Below, one piece after another: positions 1-14,422 of a DNA stretch of 64,000 nt (positions are counted from its first letter, which is position 1; every line of letters begins with the position of its first letter). The stretch is from Hermodice carunculata. Its lineage: Eukaryota > Annelida > Polychaeta > Eunicida > Amphinomidae. Where the stretch lies: NCBI GenBank assembly GCA_964020975.1, contig OZ026618.1, forward strand, positions 36,354,929 to 36,418,928, read 5' to 3'. The notes below the pieces were generated by a model that saw only the letters and a list, made by a program, of their open reading frames with translations, was not told the origin of the DNA and made no database searches. A program made the position numbers and the translations under genes.

Positions 1-814
1 ATCTGTATATGAAATAGGCAAAACACAAAGATTTCGCTCATCTTGTACACAATTGTTTAAAAATCATCCACAAATCTCACGTTTTAAATAAATAACGTCA
101 ATTTGAAATTTTTGCCCACGAACCCATTGTTAGCAGCCATCTTGGAATGACGAATCAACAAAGAATCTCTGGTTTCGGTAAGATGAACCAATGCACGTGA
201 CTGTTTTGTTTTTTTTAAATCCTGTACTCCTCTAGGTGCGCCCAACGGTGGACATAATTTCATGAGACAATTTGAAACCTATCTAATATCTGAAAAAATA
301 AACAAAACAAAAAAAAAAAACATTACTACCCAAAATTTTCTATATCAATTATTTTGGCTATGCCAAATATTTGGGTTTTTTTCTTGATAATCTTCAGACT
401 TCATGGTTTTCAAAAAAACCCGGCCATTTTGAGTATATGCATCAATACCTCTTATCTGTGGAAAGTAACTTTAAGTCTGTTTATAGCATCATTTTAGTGT
501 TTAAAGTCAAATGGAGGTCAAGTTTTATATTTATATCTGTGGCATATCTCACTATCTGCAAAGTTTCGCGCAGATTGCCATCTACCTGCGTACGATAATG
601 CCAACTGTATTCTGAAGCTACCAAAGATATTTCATTTACACCCATAGTGAAATATACATGAACCCCACATTACGGTCACTGCACAAAGGTAGAATCTCCA
701 GAATGCGGTCATTTCCAGCTGCAAACATATGCATTTATGAGTGCAATATATATTTTTTGTTTTGGGGCTGCACATTGGTGGTGTAAATGCTTACCGTTTC
801 TACAGAGACCGTCT

Positions 815-817
<3 letters not shown>
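1..817. other. Gene-free stretch
   Basis: AT-rich DNA with short A and T runs. The longest open stretch (371-598) has no recognisable domain, and no splice-site-bounded coding segment stands out. I see nothing functional here. Confidence 0.5.

Positions 818-890
<73 letters not shown>
818..890. repeat. (TA)n microsatellite
   Basis: Uninterrupted TA dinucleotide run of about 36 units. It produces artificial Tyr-Ile open frames on both strands, which are not genes. Confidence 0.97.
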
Positions 891-891
<1 letters not shown>

Positions 892-1271
892 GCCACACAT
901 TTTCATGTGACGTTTATAAAGTATAAAAACATGCCTCGAAAAAAAAATAATGTATTATATTCAAGTTCATAGCGTACAAAAATATATTGCAATTGATGGT
1001 CACGTGATTCAAGTCTGCTGCATGTCATATATATTAAAACTGACTGTTGGCAAAGAAGCCGAAATTCGATTTATGACGACGCGAAATTGGTTAGCTGCCT
1101 CTCGCCGAGCGGTGTAGCAAAATGTAAGTGGTACACAACCATAACTGGAAAAGCCAGCAGTTTCGTGCTTTGTAACACTGCGACGTTGTACGTAACGCTA
1201 TTTGTACACTTCTTTGAAAAATGCTGCTGTGATATATTCTTCCGATTTAGTCTAGATCTTCTCTGGAGGGA

Positions 1272-1613
1272 TCATTCTCTGGCAATTCCTTGTCCTCCAA
1301 GGGGGGCAACGTCCTGCACCTCTTGTGCTTCTTGAACCAATGTGCAGAGAGGACAACAGCAAGTTAACAACAGGTCATTAACGAATGTTCCTTCAATACC
1401 TTTTTGGTCTCTAAGCTGTCCACGTATGCTTGTTGCGAAAAATATATTTGCAATGGGAATGAGGTATACACAGCCGCACTTGCAGCAATCCTCCCCGATA
1501 GCCTCTGCGGTTTTACCAAAGGTGTAACAGGGAACAAAGTAGCTTATTATGCAGATACCACAGTTGTCGAAACAGCCACACAGGCCGTGTTGCCATTGTC
1601 CCACGAGCGCCAT
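1272..1613 (-). CDS. PLAC8/cornifelin-type cysteine-rich protein
   Basis: Encodes 113 residues starting MALVGQWQHGLCGCFDNCGI. The order of elements is that of the PLAC8 family: an N-terminal W...GLCGCF...CGIC block, a hydrophobic ISYFVPCYTFGK stretch, a central CCKCGC cluster, then a CCCPLCTLVQE block and a short polar tail. PLAC8 proteins are usually 100-190 residues, so the length is normal and the domain (about residues 6-100) looks complete. I chose the ATG at 1611-1613 because the open frame upstream of it is cut by a good splice acceptor: on the minus strand a TTTTCAG ends at 1625, leaving a short 5' UTR piece in the same exon as the whole coding sequence. An upstream non-coding exon is therefore likely but was not found. 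Family members include vertebrate placenta-specific 8, cornifelin and plant/fungal cell-size or metal-resistance proteins. They are membrane-associated, and molecular roles vary, so no precise function is claimed. Confidence 0.87.
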   Translation of the reverse strand: MALVGQWQHGLCGCFDNCGICIISYFVPCYTFGKTAEAIGEDCCKCGCVYLIPIANIFFATSIRGQLRDQKGIEGTFVNDLLLTCCCPLCTLVQEAQEVQDVAPLGGQGIARE

Positions 1614-1985
1614 ATTCGTCTGCTCTGAAAACACAAGATGAAAGCGATACAGGCTCACTGCATATGATACGGGTCATATCAAACAATTTCGTCAACAACT
1701 TTGCCCAACAGGCTCTGAGCACCTTTTCATGTTGTTAAAGAATACACATTGATCTGATGGGCTCCTTCAGTGTCTAAATAAAATTGATATTTCATGGTGG
1801 CGCTGGAAGTGGAATGGCATGACTCCCTGCACATTAATAAAAGAACCCCCCCCAACCCCCCCCCCAACTATTATATACACACTATAAAAATGGGTAAATA
1901 CTTTACATTTTCTAAATAGGGGGGAACGCTATACATGTCCTAAATATGTTTGTGTGACAACGCAAACATACTGTTTTCCCAAAAA
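1614..1985. other. Upstream region of the PLAC8-type gene
   Basis: Holds the 5' UTR part of the exon (to about 1624) and intron or promoter sequence. There is a C-rich run at 1847-1866. No clear first exon or core promoter was recognised. Confidence 0.4.
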
Positions 1986-2989
1986 TTCTTTCTTTCTTTC
2001 CTTGCCAGAAAATTTGTCCGCCCTTTTTCTCGAAGACAAATATAGATAGAGACTCCAAACTTATACTTCTATACTCGAAGTCGTGCCTTTTTTTTTATAA
2101 TGAGAGGTCGTGTTTTTCAAATATGTACAAATGCAGGCTTATTAAAATTGTAAATCCCCAATATCTTATATACTATAGTAGATGCAATTCTGAGTGTATA
2201 GGTCACAGCAAGGCAAAGGCCATCTCAAATGTCAAGGTTATGTCAAAGTCAAAGGTAATTTTTAGGTCAAAGCGTCATTTTTAAGGTCAAGGTTCACTTC
2301 AGGTAGAGGTCATTTCAAGGTCAAAGGTCACTTTCGATGGTGGCTTTCTTTTAGCCATAACTTGGTCAATTTTTATCCAAATTTGATCATGTAGGGCTCC
2401 AATTGTAGCTATTGTTACACTTCAGATTTTTGAAACTTACATATGACCTCTTAAAGTCTAAAGTTGATGTCATTTGCACCTGTGAAGGTTTCACCCAGCC
2501 TTAACTCAGCCAATTTCCATCCAATTCTAATCACGTGACCTCTAGAGGTCAAATGTCAACGTCCTTTGGACCTGTGAAAATTTCATCCAGCCATAACTCA
2601 GCCAATTTCAATCCAATTCTAATCATGTTGGATTCAAATTGTAGGTATTGCTACACTGCACATTTTTGTAAGAACATGTAGCCTCTTAAGGGCAAACGTC
2701 AAGGTAATGTGGCCCTTTTAAAAGTTTCATCTTACCATAACTTGGTAAATTTTCATCAGATCTGGTTCATGTTTGGCTTAAATTGTGGGTATTGTAACAA
2801 TGTATATTTTTGCAATTTAATGTGACATATAACGGTCAAAGGTCACGTTCATTTGGACTTTGAAATTTTCATCCAGCCATAAGCTTAATGGGATGTTAAA
2901 TATCAACCGACAAAAGCTGTAGAATTTATTATTCACAACTTTTGAAAGCACACGGACAGATTTGCCTTGAAGCAAATCTTCCTGTCTAG
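1986..2989 (+). mobile_element. Helitron-like non-autonomous element, copy 1
   Basis: The 3' end has an 8-bp-stem hairpin (AGATTTGC, 6-nt loop, GCAAATCT; 2958-2979), a 6-nt spacer and the terminal tetranucleotide CTAG at 2986-2989, followed by T. This is the hairpin plus CTRR|T signature of Helitrons. The 5' end starts in a TTCTTTC-type pyrimidine tract, followed by a unique segment shared with the copy at 9557-10524 (reverse complement). That segment leads into a stretch dense in AGGTCA motifs (about 2200-2340) and then decayed tandem units of roughly 145 bp. There is no coding capacity, so it would need enzymes from elsewhere. The 5' boundary is approximate. Confidence 0.7.
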
Positions 2990-3640
2990 TTTCTTATGTT
3001 GTTTCTAGTACCAGATAGGTGGGGTCGAAATTCGCATCTGCTGATAATACTGTACGGGTCAAAACTCTATATAGTTGAAAAAGAGGGGTCTTTTCCGCAG
3101 CATGTACATAATGACCACATCCAAGCAAAGACATGATCTAATCGAAAAAAGGTTCATGTGGCCAGTCAGATAGACCCATAGCATGTTTAACTTAATAGAT
3201 ATTGCGTCAGTCAATATTATTAGCAACAAAGTGTCACGTTTGTCACCACCAGACTGATAGGTTTACATCCCAGTGTAATTGACTATACATTATTTTCCAT
3301 GATAAAATGGTATTAAAAATCGTATGCAAATGGGTATCCACGGAAACAAATGAAACTGCATTATTAAAAAAATATATATCGAGTTTTGAATTCCTGAGGG
3401 GCAAGTCGAACTTTGAAATTAGCTATTTTCCATGAATTGCGACATACAGTGGTACACATAAGTTCAGTTAATATTGCCACCATAAGCAAGAATTTACGTT
3501 ACATAATTTTGTCTGGGTGCTAATCCAAACATTTCGTTTATCCAGGAATTCTTCCTTTCCTAATTGTTTCTTGGCCGGAACGTGTTTCAGACAGTATTGA
3601 TCTGAAACCCATCATGAGCAAGGTACGTAATGAAAATTAT
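2990..3640. other. Gene-free stretch
   Basis: Unique-looking AT-rich sequence between two Helitron-like elements; no coding or structural signal recognised. Confidence 0.45.
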
Positions 3641-4618
3641 CACACTTATTACAAAATGATGGGCCATCCCAATTTCAATATACAGGTTTGGTCCGAAGGT
3701 AAACCCAATGAACATTAAATCAATGTCGTAGAATTTAAATATATGGTAATTAGGGCAATTCAATAAATTGAATCTTGAATATCTTGAAATCTATTGCAGA
3801 TAGATGTCATCCCAACCTCAATTTGTTGATTTGTGGGAGTGGCGAATCCAATGAACAGTAAGTCAAAGTTATAGTATTGTAATTTATGCTAATTAGGGGC
3901 ACTTGAAAAATTAAACTTTACATATCTTCAAATCCATTATGATAGATGTGCCATTCCAATTATAATCAATGGGTTTTGGCCACATAAATTAAATCTTATC
4001 TTGGATATACTCAAATCTGTTATAGAAAGATGTCATTCAAATCTCAATTCGTTGGTTTGTGGAAGTGCCGAATCCAATGAATTGTAAACCGAACTGATAC
4101 CATTTTAATCATTGTTTATTAGGGTACTTGTAAAGCCACACCTCGAATATCTCCAAATTCTTTATGATAGAGGTACCATTCCAATTGCAATTTATATGTT
4201 ATATTTTGCGAATGATGATGTAATGAAGGGTACTCAAACCAAAGTTGTGGAGTATTAATTTATTCTAATTAGGGGCACTTGAAAATTTAAACATTAAATA
4301 TATTCAAAACTACTACAGAGAGAGGTGTCATTTCAATTTAAATTTGTAGCTTTGCCAGGGATGAGTCTAATGAACAGCAGAGAAAAGTTGTACTGTTTTA
4401 ATTTATTCTTATTATGGCAGTGAAAAATAAAATCTACATCTGTAACGTAACAAATAGATGTGTCATTCCAGTTTAAATCAATGTGTTTGTGCTGTAAGTG
4501 CACACTAAACAAGAAGCTAACTTTAATTCACATGCATATTCTATAGGCACACACACATATATACATGTACATATATGTGTGTGTGTGTGTGTGTATGTGT
4601 GTGTGTGTGAGTGTGTGT

Positions 4619-4661
<43 letters not shown>

Positions 4662-5038
4662 ATCCGTTTGAATAACTGATGAAGTCATCTAGGAGAAGCT
4701 CAAGTATAGAGACCTGAGACTCAAACAGACATCCTGTTATTTTTTTCTAACATTTGCAACCGTACAAAATTTACAGTTTGGTTTTCCTAATGAAAATTCG
4801 ATGCATATATACTAAGAAAATGACAATTGGGGCTACATCATGCAATTAAATTTTGAATGTCTTCAAAGGTATCATAGCCTGAGATGGATATTTTCTTCCT
4901 GCTTCAATTCACAGGATTGTGATATTGCTGTATCCAATGTACCATATTTATTTATGTAAATCAGCTGAATACCCAATTCCAATCTTTCGAATTTTGTAGG
5001 CACCTAGACAGATTCATTGCGAAGCAATTTTTTTCTAG
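3640..5038 (+). mobile_element. Helitron-like element with a second tandem-unit family
   Basis: Decayed tandem units are marked by a recurring AATTAGGG(G)CACTTGAAA block at about 3748, 3891, 4117, 4267 and 4411, a basic period of 143-150 bp. The same period occurs in the 6.5-kb element, although the unit sequence is different. The 3' end has a short ATTGC-GAA-GCAAT hairpin (5016-5028), a T-rich 6-nt spacer and CTAG at 5035-5038, again Helitron-like, but the next base is C rather than T. A (GT)n microsatellite interrupts it near 4575-4660. The 5' boundary is not defined. Confidence 0.5.
4575..4660. repeat. (GT)n microsatellite
   Basis: Mostly GT dinucleotide run with a few A substitutions, inside the surrounding Helitron-like element. 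Confidence 0.95.
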
Positions 5039-6507
5039 CGTACTTGTTTATTTGCTATCATTCTTTATGTTCATAAATACTTTTTGAGCATGTGTTTTGT
5101 CTATCAAATACAAGGTAAATTCAAGAAATGCCATCATAAAAAGCGTGTCCGGAATTTCAGGCTGCGAAACATGCTTGGTGGTTTGAAGCTGATGACCCAT
5201 TCATAACCCTATTTCGCTATTGAATTCTCAACTTGCTTTTCTTCTTACGTCAAAATAGAGATTAGTTAAGGTTTAGGTTCAGACGCAGGGAGTTATCGTA
5301 CTGGTGAAGGAGGAACAAAATATATTGGATTGCATTTTTTTTTAGAACTCCACGAACGATGGGACACTGTTGGTCCGGTTTGTACTATTAAAGATGGAAT
5401 ATTCCCGATTATGTTAATGTTTCGTGTAGCTGAAGGTCATATTGGCTCAATAGCTCAAATATCGGCTCCACCCGGCTCACGTCAGCTTAAAATTCGGTCT
5501 CTGTTAGCCTTGCTGCATACCAAATATAATGAGACAAAATTATAAAACTGGCTTCCCGCTTTAGTTTTTCTACTGTTTATGGTTTTGGCATGTGCCTGTA
5601 GTTGTCATATCTCCTTAATTTCCCTATTGTTGGAGATCGTATTATATCTGATTAATTATCTTGATTTATCTAAAAAAAGTAAAATATCCTGCAACGTCTG
5701 CACATCACTGGAGCCCAGAAACTAAGTTGTATACTCGCCATCCCCGACCTTCGCCTATCTCAAAAATATCAACACAGGGGCATAAAATATTTTTTGGCAT
5801 TATTTTTAAAAGAACACTTTCAACAGATAATTTGTTTAAAGGCGGACTCTGTGTGAAAGACAATAACAAGTGCTCAGTGAGTAACTGTCAAAAAGTCTAT
5901 CTGAGCATGGAATGCCCAGGCGCGTATATCGAACAATATCGGATGTTCAGCCGGTAACCATTCAAACATTTTTCTTAGCCTGGAATACCCACATGTGTAT
6001 GTCGCATAGTGGCTGTTTGTCTCAGCCAAATATTTAGACCGGGCAACCCAAATTAAAATTATGTGAATGTAGAACATATCATACTTCACTCAAACTTACT
6101 GGTTTCCATTGTCATCACAGCTGCAAATTAAGTTCAATTTAAGTAAAAATGGGATAATAACGAAAACTCATATTTTTATGCTTTTGATGCGATTTTGCAA
6201 GTTTAAAATGCGGATCATAGCTTGGCTGAGAGTGAAATTTGTTTTGACGGTTACATTCTGATATTGCGGCATTTTCCCCAGACAACTGCTTCTGCGAAAC
6301 ACACAATGCTGCACCGCCAGCATGGTTGCTGGTACCAGTTGTCAAAATTTATAAGGCAGCAGCAAAATGCACACTGCACATCAACACCCAAGCAAATTTA
6401 TCACTAGCTTTAAAAACCCCTAACTCCAGACAATTCGGAATGAACATTCGATACAGACCAGCGCTCAGATTCACAAAAACGGAGTTTAAAAGTCGCGCCA
6501 TGTATCA
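5039..6507. other. Gene-free stretch
   Basis: Several open stretches (5661-5957, 5345-5545) but no recognisable protein. The second follows a good acceptor-like TTTTTTTTTAG and was considered as an exon, without support. No repeats were recognised. Confidence 0.4.
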
Positions 6508-9016
<2,509 letters not shown>

Positions 9017-9064
<48 letters not shown>

Positions 9065-9120
9065 CATACATACATACATACATACATACATACATACATA
9101 CATAAATACACACACTCTCT

Positions 9121-9193
<73 letters not shown>
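9017..9193. repeat. Compound (TA)n-(CATA)n-(CA)n-(TA)n microsatellite
   Basis: Four consecutive simple-repeat blocks: TA to about 9060, CATA to about 9104, CA from about 9120 to 9143, and TA to 9193. Confidence 0.97.
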
Positions 9194-9195
<2 letters not shown>

Positions 9196-9556
9196 ATGTA
9201 AATTACATGTCATGTGTTTGTTTTGAATCAACACATAGTATATATTAATCTCTTGCGCTGCCTTGTAGGAGCAGCGCGATACTTCCAAGAAGGCTCAATT
9301 TCCCATTAAATAGTGTCGGTTCTCCATCGACCTCTCTTTGGGAATCACACCTTGTATGAGTGGAATGGAGGTCATGTAGCTTAATACATTGCTTTCCTTT
9401 CAGTAAGTCACGAGACAGTGTAATAATGTTACTCTACTGAACATTTCTTCTGGAAGTTATGTCCACGTGATAATGATCGATTGCGAAAATAATATAAAAG
9501 AAAATTAAACGTAATGAAATAAAACTTAGAAAAAAATGAAAAGAAATGAAATGAAA

Positions 9557-10524
9557 CTAGAAAAGAAGATTTGCTTCGAAGCAAATCTGTCTGTGTGCCT
9601 TTAAAGTTGTAAATATTAAATGATACAGCTTTTATCCTTTGGTACTTCCCGTCACATTAAGCTTATGGCTGGATGCAAATTTCAAAGTCCAAATGACCTT
9701 TACCTTTGACTTTTACAGGTCACATGTAAAGTACACAGTGTTACATTACTCACAATTTAAGCCCAATATGAACCAAATTGGATGAAAATTGACCAGGTAA
9801 TGACAAGATGAAACTGTCAAAGGGACAAATGACCTTGACCTTTGCCCTTATGAGATTATACGTTCTTATAAAAATATACAGTGTTGTAATACCTACAATT
9901 TGAGTCCAACATGATTATAATTGGTTGGAGATTGGCCAGGTTATGTCTGGATGAAACTTTCAAAGGTCCAAATGACCTTGACCTTTAAACTTCAGAGGTC
10001 ACATATAAGTTTAAGAAATGTGCAGTGTACAATAGCTACAGTTTGAGCTTAACATGATCAAAATTGGATAAAAATTGACCAAGTTATGGCTAGAAGAAAG
10101 CCACCATCGAAAGTGGCCTTTGACCTTGAAATGACCTTTGACCTTGAGATGAACTGTACCCGAAGTAAACCTTGAACTCAAAAATGACATTTTGGCTTAA
10201 AATTGACCTCTGACCTTGACATGACCTTTGACCTTGACATGACCTTTAGATTTGAGATGACCTTTACCTTATATGATCAAACTCCTATACATTCGGAACC
10301 ACAGGTACTATATACTACGTAACATATTGAAGATTTAAAACTTTAATTAGCCCTCATTGACATAATTTTGAAAAGCATGACCTCTCATTATAAAAAGGCC
10401 AGACTTCACCCATAGAAGTATAATCGCGCCAGGTTTTGAGTTTCAACGTATAATACTTTTCAAATGAAATGTCGGACAAATTTGCAAAGAAAGAAAGTAG
10501 AAAGAAAGTAAGAAAGAAAGAATT
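9557..10524 (-). mobile_element. Helitron-like non-autonomous element, copy 3
   Basis: On the minus strand the 3' end carries a perfect palindromic hairpin (AGATTTGC-TTCGAA-GCAAATCT, plus-strand 9567-9588), a 6-nt spacer and CTAG at 9557-9560, followed by T. That is the same geometry as copies 1 and 2. Inside are about three ~140-bp units (markers near 9717, 9850 and 9994) and then a segment (10105-10270) packed with TGACCT/AGGTCA motifs, several as TGACCTTTGACCT. The 5' end is a GAAA/GAAAGTA-rich tract (10489-10524). It aligns with copy 1 in reverse complement over most of its length. Confidence 0.72.
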
Positions 10525-10525
10525 C

Positions 10526-10560
10526 CTAGAAAAACAGTATGTCTGTGTTGGCACACAGAC
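10526..10560 (-). mobile_element. Orphan Helitron-like 3' terminus abutting copy 3
   Basis: CTAG at 10526-10529 is followed on the plus strand by AAAAACAG and then an 8-bp-stem hairpin (GTCTGTGT, TGGC loop, ACACAGAC; 10541-10560). The AAAAACAG...TCTGTGTT string matches the terminus of copy 2 with the main palindrome lost. It lies a few bases from the 5' end of copy 3. Confidence 0.4.
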
Positions 10561-11696
10561 ATAAATGACAAAGCCTCTGCATATTAGACCATTCCCTGAC
10601 GAGCCAAAGCTTGACTCCGCCTTACAGTGCTGACAATTGCCGGTCGGCAGAAAAATGCACTTATTCGAACAGGTCTATAGGTACGTACCAACTGCTGGTC
10701 CTCTATGTTGCCTTCCTTTTCACCCCGAGTGGCCTGTAATACTTCCGTTTCTTGAAACTTTTATATGTTTTCTGTTGCAGAATATTTTAGCTGAGCTCGC
10801 AATCCCTTGCAAGTGAGTGTATGCGTACAGATCACGCTGACTCGGCACACTTGCGGGTTCGCCCGGAAGTCTCACTGGTGGGTCACTCAGTACAAATCCG
10901 GTTGTCCAGAAAGATAATAACTTGGTTTACTGCTTTGTTTCATTCTGTCGATCAATATCTGCGACAAACTTTGTATATGATCGATCATCTATATGACACC
11001 TAGTAAATGTATGTCTGAAAAATGTTAATGTTAGTACAAGACTAAAGAACGGAACAGGGCTAACATAATTAGGAATATACAATAAGTTGCCTTCTTTTCT
11101 TGATAAATTAACGTGCCTGTTTATCCACTTGGCAGGGTTTTTTAGTCTTGGAACTAGTAAATATTCGAGTATTTTTACAGGTACTTTTCTCAGCCGAAGT
11201 CCTGATATTAGCTATATGTCCAGACACATGTTAATATAGCACAAGCTTTTGCGGGATTTTGCTGTGGTTGGCATAGGATAATACAATGGTAACAAACTGG
11301 TGAAGACATCGCTTTTCTGTTGCTTCTACCCATTTTTGCTCAAAAGGACCAAAATGCATTGTGTACAGTGTGGGTGAAAATAATAGACAAAGCCTATAAT
11401 GCCAAGAACCAGGACAACAGCTTATCTATGCAGGGCTTGGACCCAACCCCACACATGCCAAGGGGGCTGTTTGATAAAAAAAAAAAAAAGAGTTAATTTC
11501 TATATGGCTCCAATGCTATGTTTTAATATTTCGAGCGTCAGTCGTTGTTTTATATGCATGAACAATAATACATTTTAATGCTCAGGCAGTGTAAGACGTC
11601 GCAACCTGTACAACACAACTTACGATAAAGACTTTCGTCTCCCGGAATGTGATTTCCTTGTGCACAATTTTGAAACAAATTTTTCATCACTTGGTT
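10561..11696. other. Gene-free stretch, probable 3' flank of the 11.7-kb exon
   Basis: No domain-bearing frame was found. On the minus strand an ATTAAA hexamer lies at 11574-11579, about 120 bp past the stop codon of the candidate exon, and could serve as a poly(A) signal. Confidence 0.35.
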
Positions 11697-11858
11697 CTAT
11701 GTCGGTTGATACCCCAGCAAAATACAGTCACTGTTATCTCCATTAATGCCATAATCATCATTATCGGCAGCTTCATCACTACCTCTACCAACCTTAACAT
11801 CATGATGAGCATTTTCTGAGAGCTGGTTATATTTCAGCTCACGTGATTTGTCAGTCAG
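11697..11858 (-). CDS. Candidate terminal coding exon, function unknown
   Basis: An open segment of 53 codons ending in TAG at 11697-11699. On the minus strand it is preceded by an acceptor-like ...CTTGAACGTCCAG ending at 11859, which puts the exon in phase 0. The peptide is hydrophilic and acidic (LTDKSRELKYNQLSEN, then GSDEAADNDDYG) and ends DCILLGYQPT, like a cytosolic tail of a membrane protein. No upstream exon or family was recognised, so the call rests on splice signal, frame and composition only. Confidence 0.35.
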   Translation of the reverse strand: MTDKSRELKYNQLSENAHHDVKVGRGSDEAADNDDYGINGDNSDCILLGYQPT

Positions 11859-14422
11859 CTGGACGTTCAAGTATAGTAGGCACTTACACACTTCGCGTTT
11901 TCCACGTTTCCTTCACTTTCAGCAATACTCACTGCATATTGGTAGGGATGTTTATTGTGTAGGTCTCTACCAAGTTTTTTGTTCAGGCGATCACGCTCTA
12001 GTGATTTTTAAATGTTTTTTCCTTTGGTTTAATTGTTTAGCTAAATATTAAAATATTTAGTAGTAAAAATATTTCCAGAATCACTCAGTCAAATGTTCTG
12101 CAATTGCATAGCGACACTACTGGGGACTCCAAGAGCTGTATTTCTATTTTTAACCAGCTTTTGTGAGTTTTTGCCATTTTCGGCCACCCCAAGGGTATCC
12201 CTAAAATAGGGCTGCAATTGGGGCAAAGAGGTGCCATGTGGAATGTTCGAACAGAGTTGTTCACTAAGTTGTGACATTCCTCATCGCGGGTTGTTAACGA
12301 TTTTTTTTTTTTACATTTGGGAACCTGTCGCGCCATGATTACATTCCTTTTGGTTTAATGTAAGGCAATGGGGATTGCAATTGTAGGTCACATTTGATGG
12401 ATTTTACTCTCTATTTGACAATTTGAGAACAATTTTGCCTAGGACCTTAATGTTGGTTGTTATTTACGTGGGCCAGATTTAAACAGCACATGAGTGATCG
12501 TGACTTTATTGATTCCCAAGATTATATGGGCCTTTTATGAATACTACAGCTCACATGATAACCTGAAAAAAATTTCAGATACGACATGAACTATTGAGGA
12601 AATATTTTGATGTTTGTGCATGGTACTCGTCGAGAAAAAAGTGGATCTGATTTCAAAGATTGTGGAACCCGAACAGTTTGTGCATGCAGCTGATCACATC
12701 ACTTTAACAATCCTTTTGATTCTACGGTTTTTACGTAATTGTTATTTTTTGTCAGGACCTTGACTATCACTAACTAGGGCACAAATAAATATTTCAGTTG
12801 CTATTTTATATCAACAAAAGAAAATCTTTGTCGATACGAATTTAGTTCAAGGCTTAGAAGTTTACTTTGTCCAGATATTAAATCTTAATAAATGTTAAAA
12901 TAAAATGGTGCAGCCAGAATGTAATGTAAATTAAAGGAAAAATGTGTTTGTAATTCTTTTCCTGTGACTTCATTATTTCGATGTTTTTGTGTAAAAACTT
13001 TATTTAAGGTAGGAAAATTAAGATTAGTCCTTTTATAGTATATATTTGATATTCATCATGTGTTTAACGTGGATAAAAAGTGGGCATCTCACGTGTTGAT
13101 AATATGATGTCTACGTTTTAACCCTTATTCAAACTCATTACGAGCATTTTGCAATTTCCATGGCTATACATGCAAGTTACTTTGACTTTTTCCATGTTTC
13201 GTTACCACTACCCTCTATACAGACTATTTCCACATCTTAAGAGGACTACAACCAGATGGGACTACAAACCGGAGTTGATGTAAACTAAAGAAATGTTGGT
13301 ATCAGACAGACACATAGAAGGGGACTGCATGTAGCTGACTACTGTATAGGGACTATTTTGCTTCTTGAATGCTCTTACATGTATTTGGCAGTTGATCAAC
13401 GTTACGAGTACGTGCCGTAGGCTACTGTATCACTTCAACTTAAACTACGTAAACCGGTGCTGTTCAGATGAGCAGAAGAAAACGAAACGGATCCCTTTAA
13501 AACTGATGCAGGAGAGATTTATTTAAGGCCTTGCCCTGATTCCCAATTTTATCTGTACGGATACAAGAGTATCGTTAAACCAAATCTGTTGGCCAAAAGT
13601 GAAATTTTCTTCTGTTTTCTTCGCCCTTTATTCCTTTTCATGTACTTTCAACAGTTTGGCATAAAAAATACTTCGATAATTCGTATGCATATTTGATATT
13701 TTAGTATCAATTACAAAAGCATCACTTTCGTGCATGTGTTGATAGACCCATTGGGTCCTTTTGAACAACATCACAATGTACTCAAAATTGTTCCAAGAAC
13801 AGCTTCCTAATGATATGTGCAATTGGTCAGCATGTTAAATATGTCTTGAAATTAATCATGAGCACCAAAGTATTGACACTTCCTTGAATTCAACCGGGGG
13901 TATAAATATAAAAAAAAAAAATTATTACTAAATGTTCCTGTAAAGTGTATTTTATGATAGGATAACAGGTGATGGTTTGACATACGTGAATGTGTACCCG
14001 TTGAACATAAAACGTAAAATTCTAAACCAGCTGTATGTGGCACTTTGCTGGTAAATCGAGCAGTGGCCACTTTCACGCAGGAAAGCTGTTTGGCATCCAG
14101 TTAATACATGTTTGTATGCGGTACCGGTATATTCACATCAAAATGCTGGTGCAGGAATGAAAGTTTATTAGGCATAGGGAAGATAGCAATTGGTTGTGAT
14201 TACTGGAATTTCTTGCTGAAGTTATATATAGCCATAGTCACCTGGAGAGAATTCCTTTCTTGGTGCAAAGAAGGAACTTTTACAAGTCCCCAGCTGCTTG
14301 TTTTTGTCAAAGCAGTTTGTGTTCTTCGTCAGCAAAACTGTAAGTTAGTGCTCCTCGTAAAGTATTTGGGCATGTAGTTTAAAAGAAAGTGTGCTGAAAT
14401 ATACTTCGATGTATTCTTATCT
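11859..14422. other. Gene-free stretch
   Basis: Open stretches at 12085-12336, 13628-13822 and 14108-14377 show no recognisable domain or convincing exon boundaries. No large repeat was seen. Confidence 0.4.

Noticed and set aside
741-926. Long Tyr-Ile open frames over (TA)n tracts here and at 9, 19.5, 22.9, 26.9, 38, 44.1 and 61 kb
   Set aside because: Artefacts of dinucleotide repeats, which lack stops on both strands.
5345-5545. 64-codon open stretch behind a strong TTTTTTTTTAG acceptor
   Set aside because: No family, no partner exon, and a T run alone makes the acceptor look good by chance.
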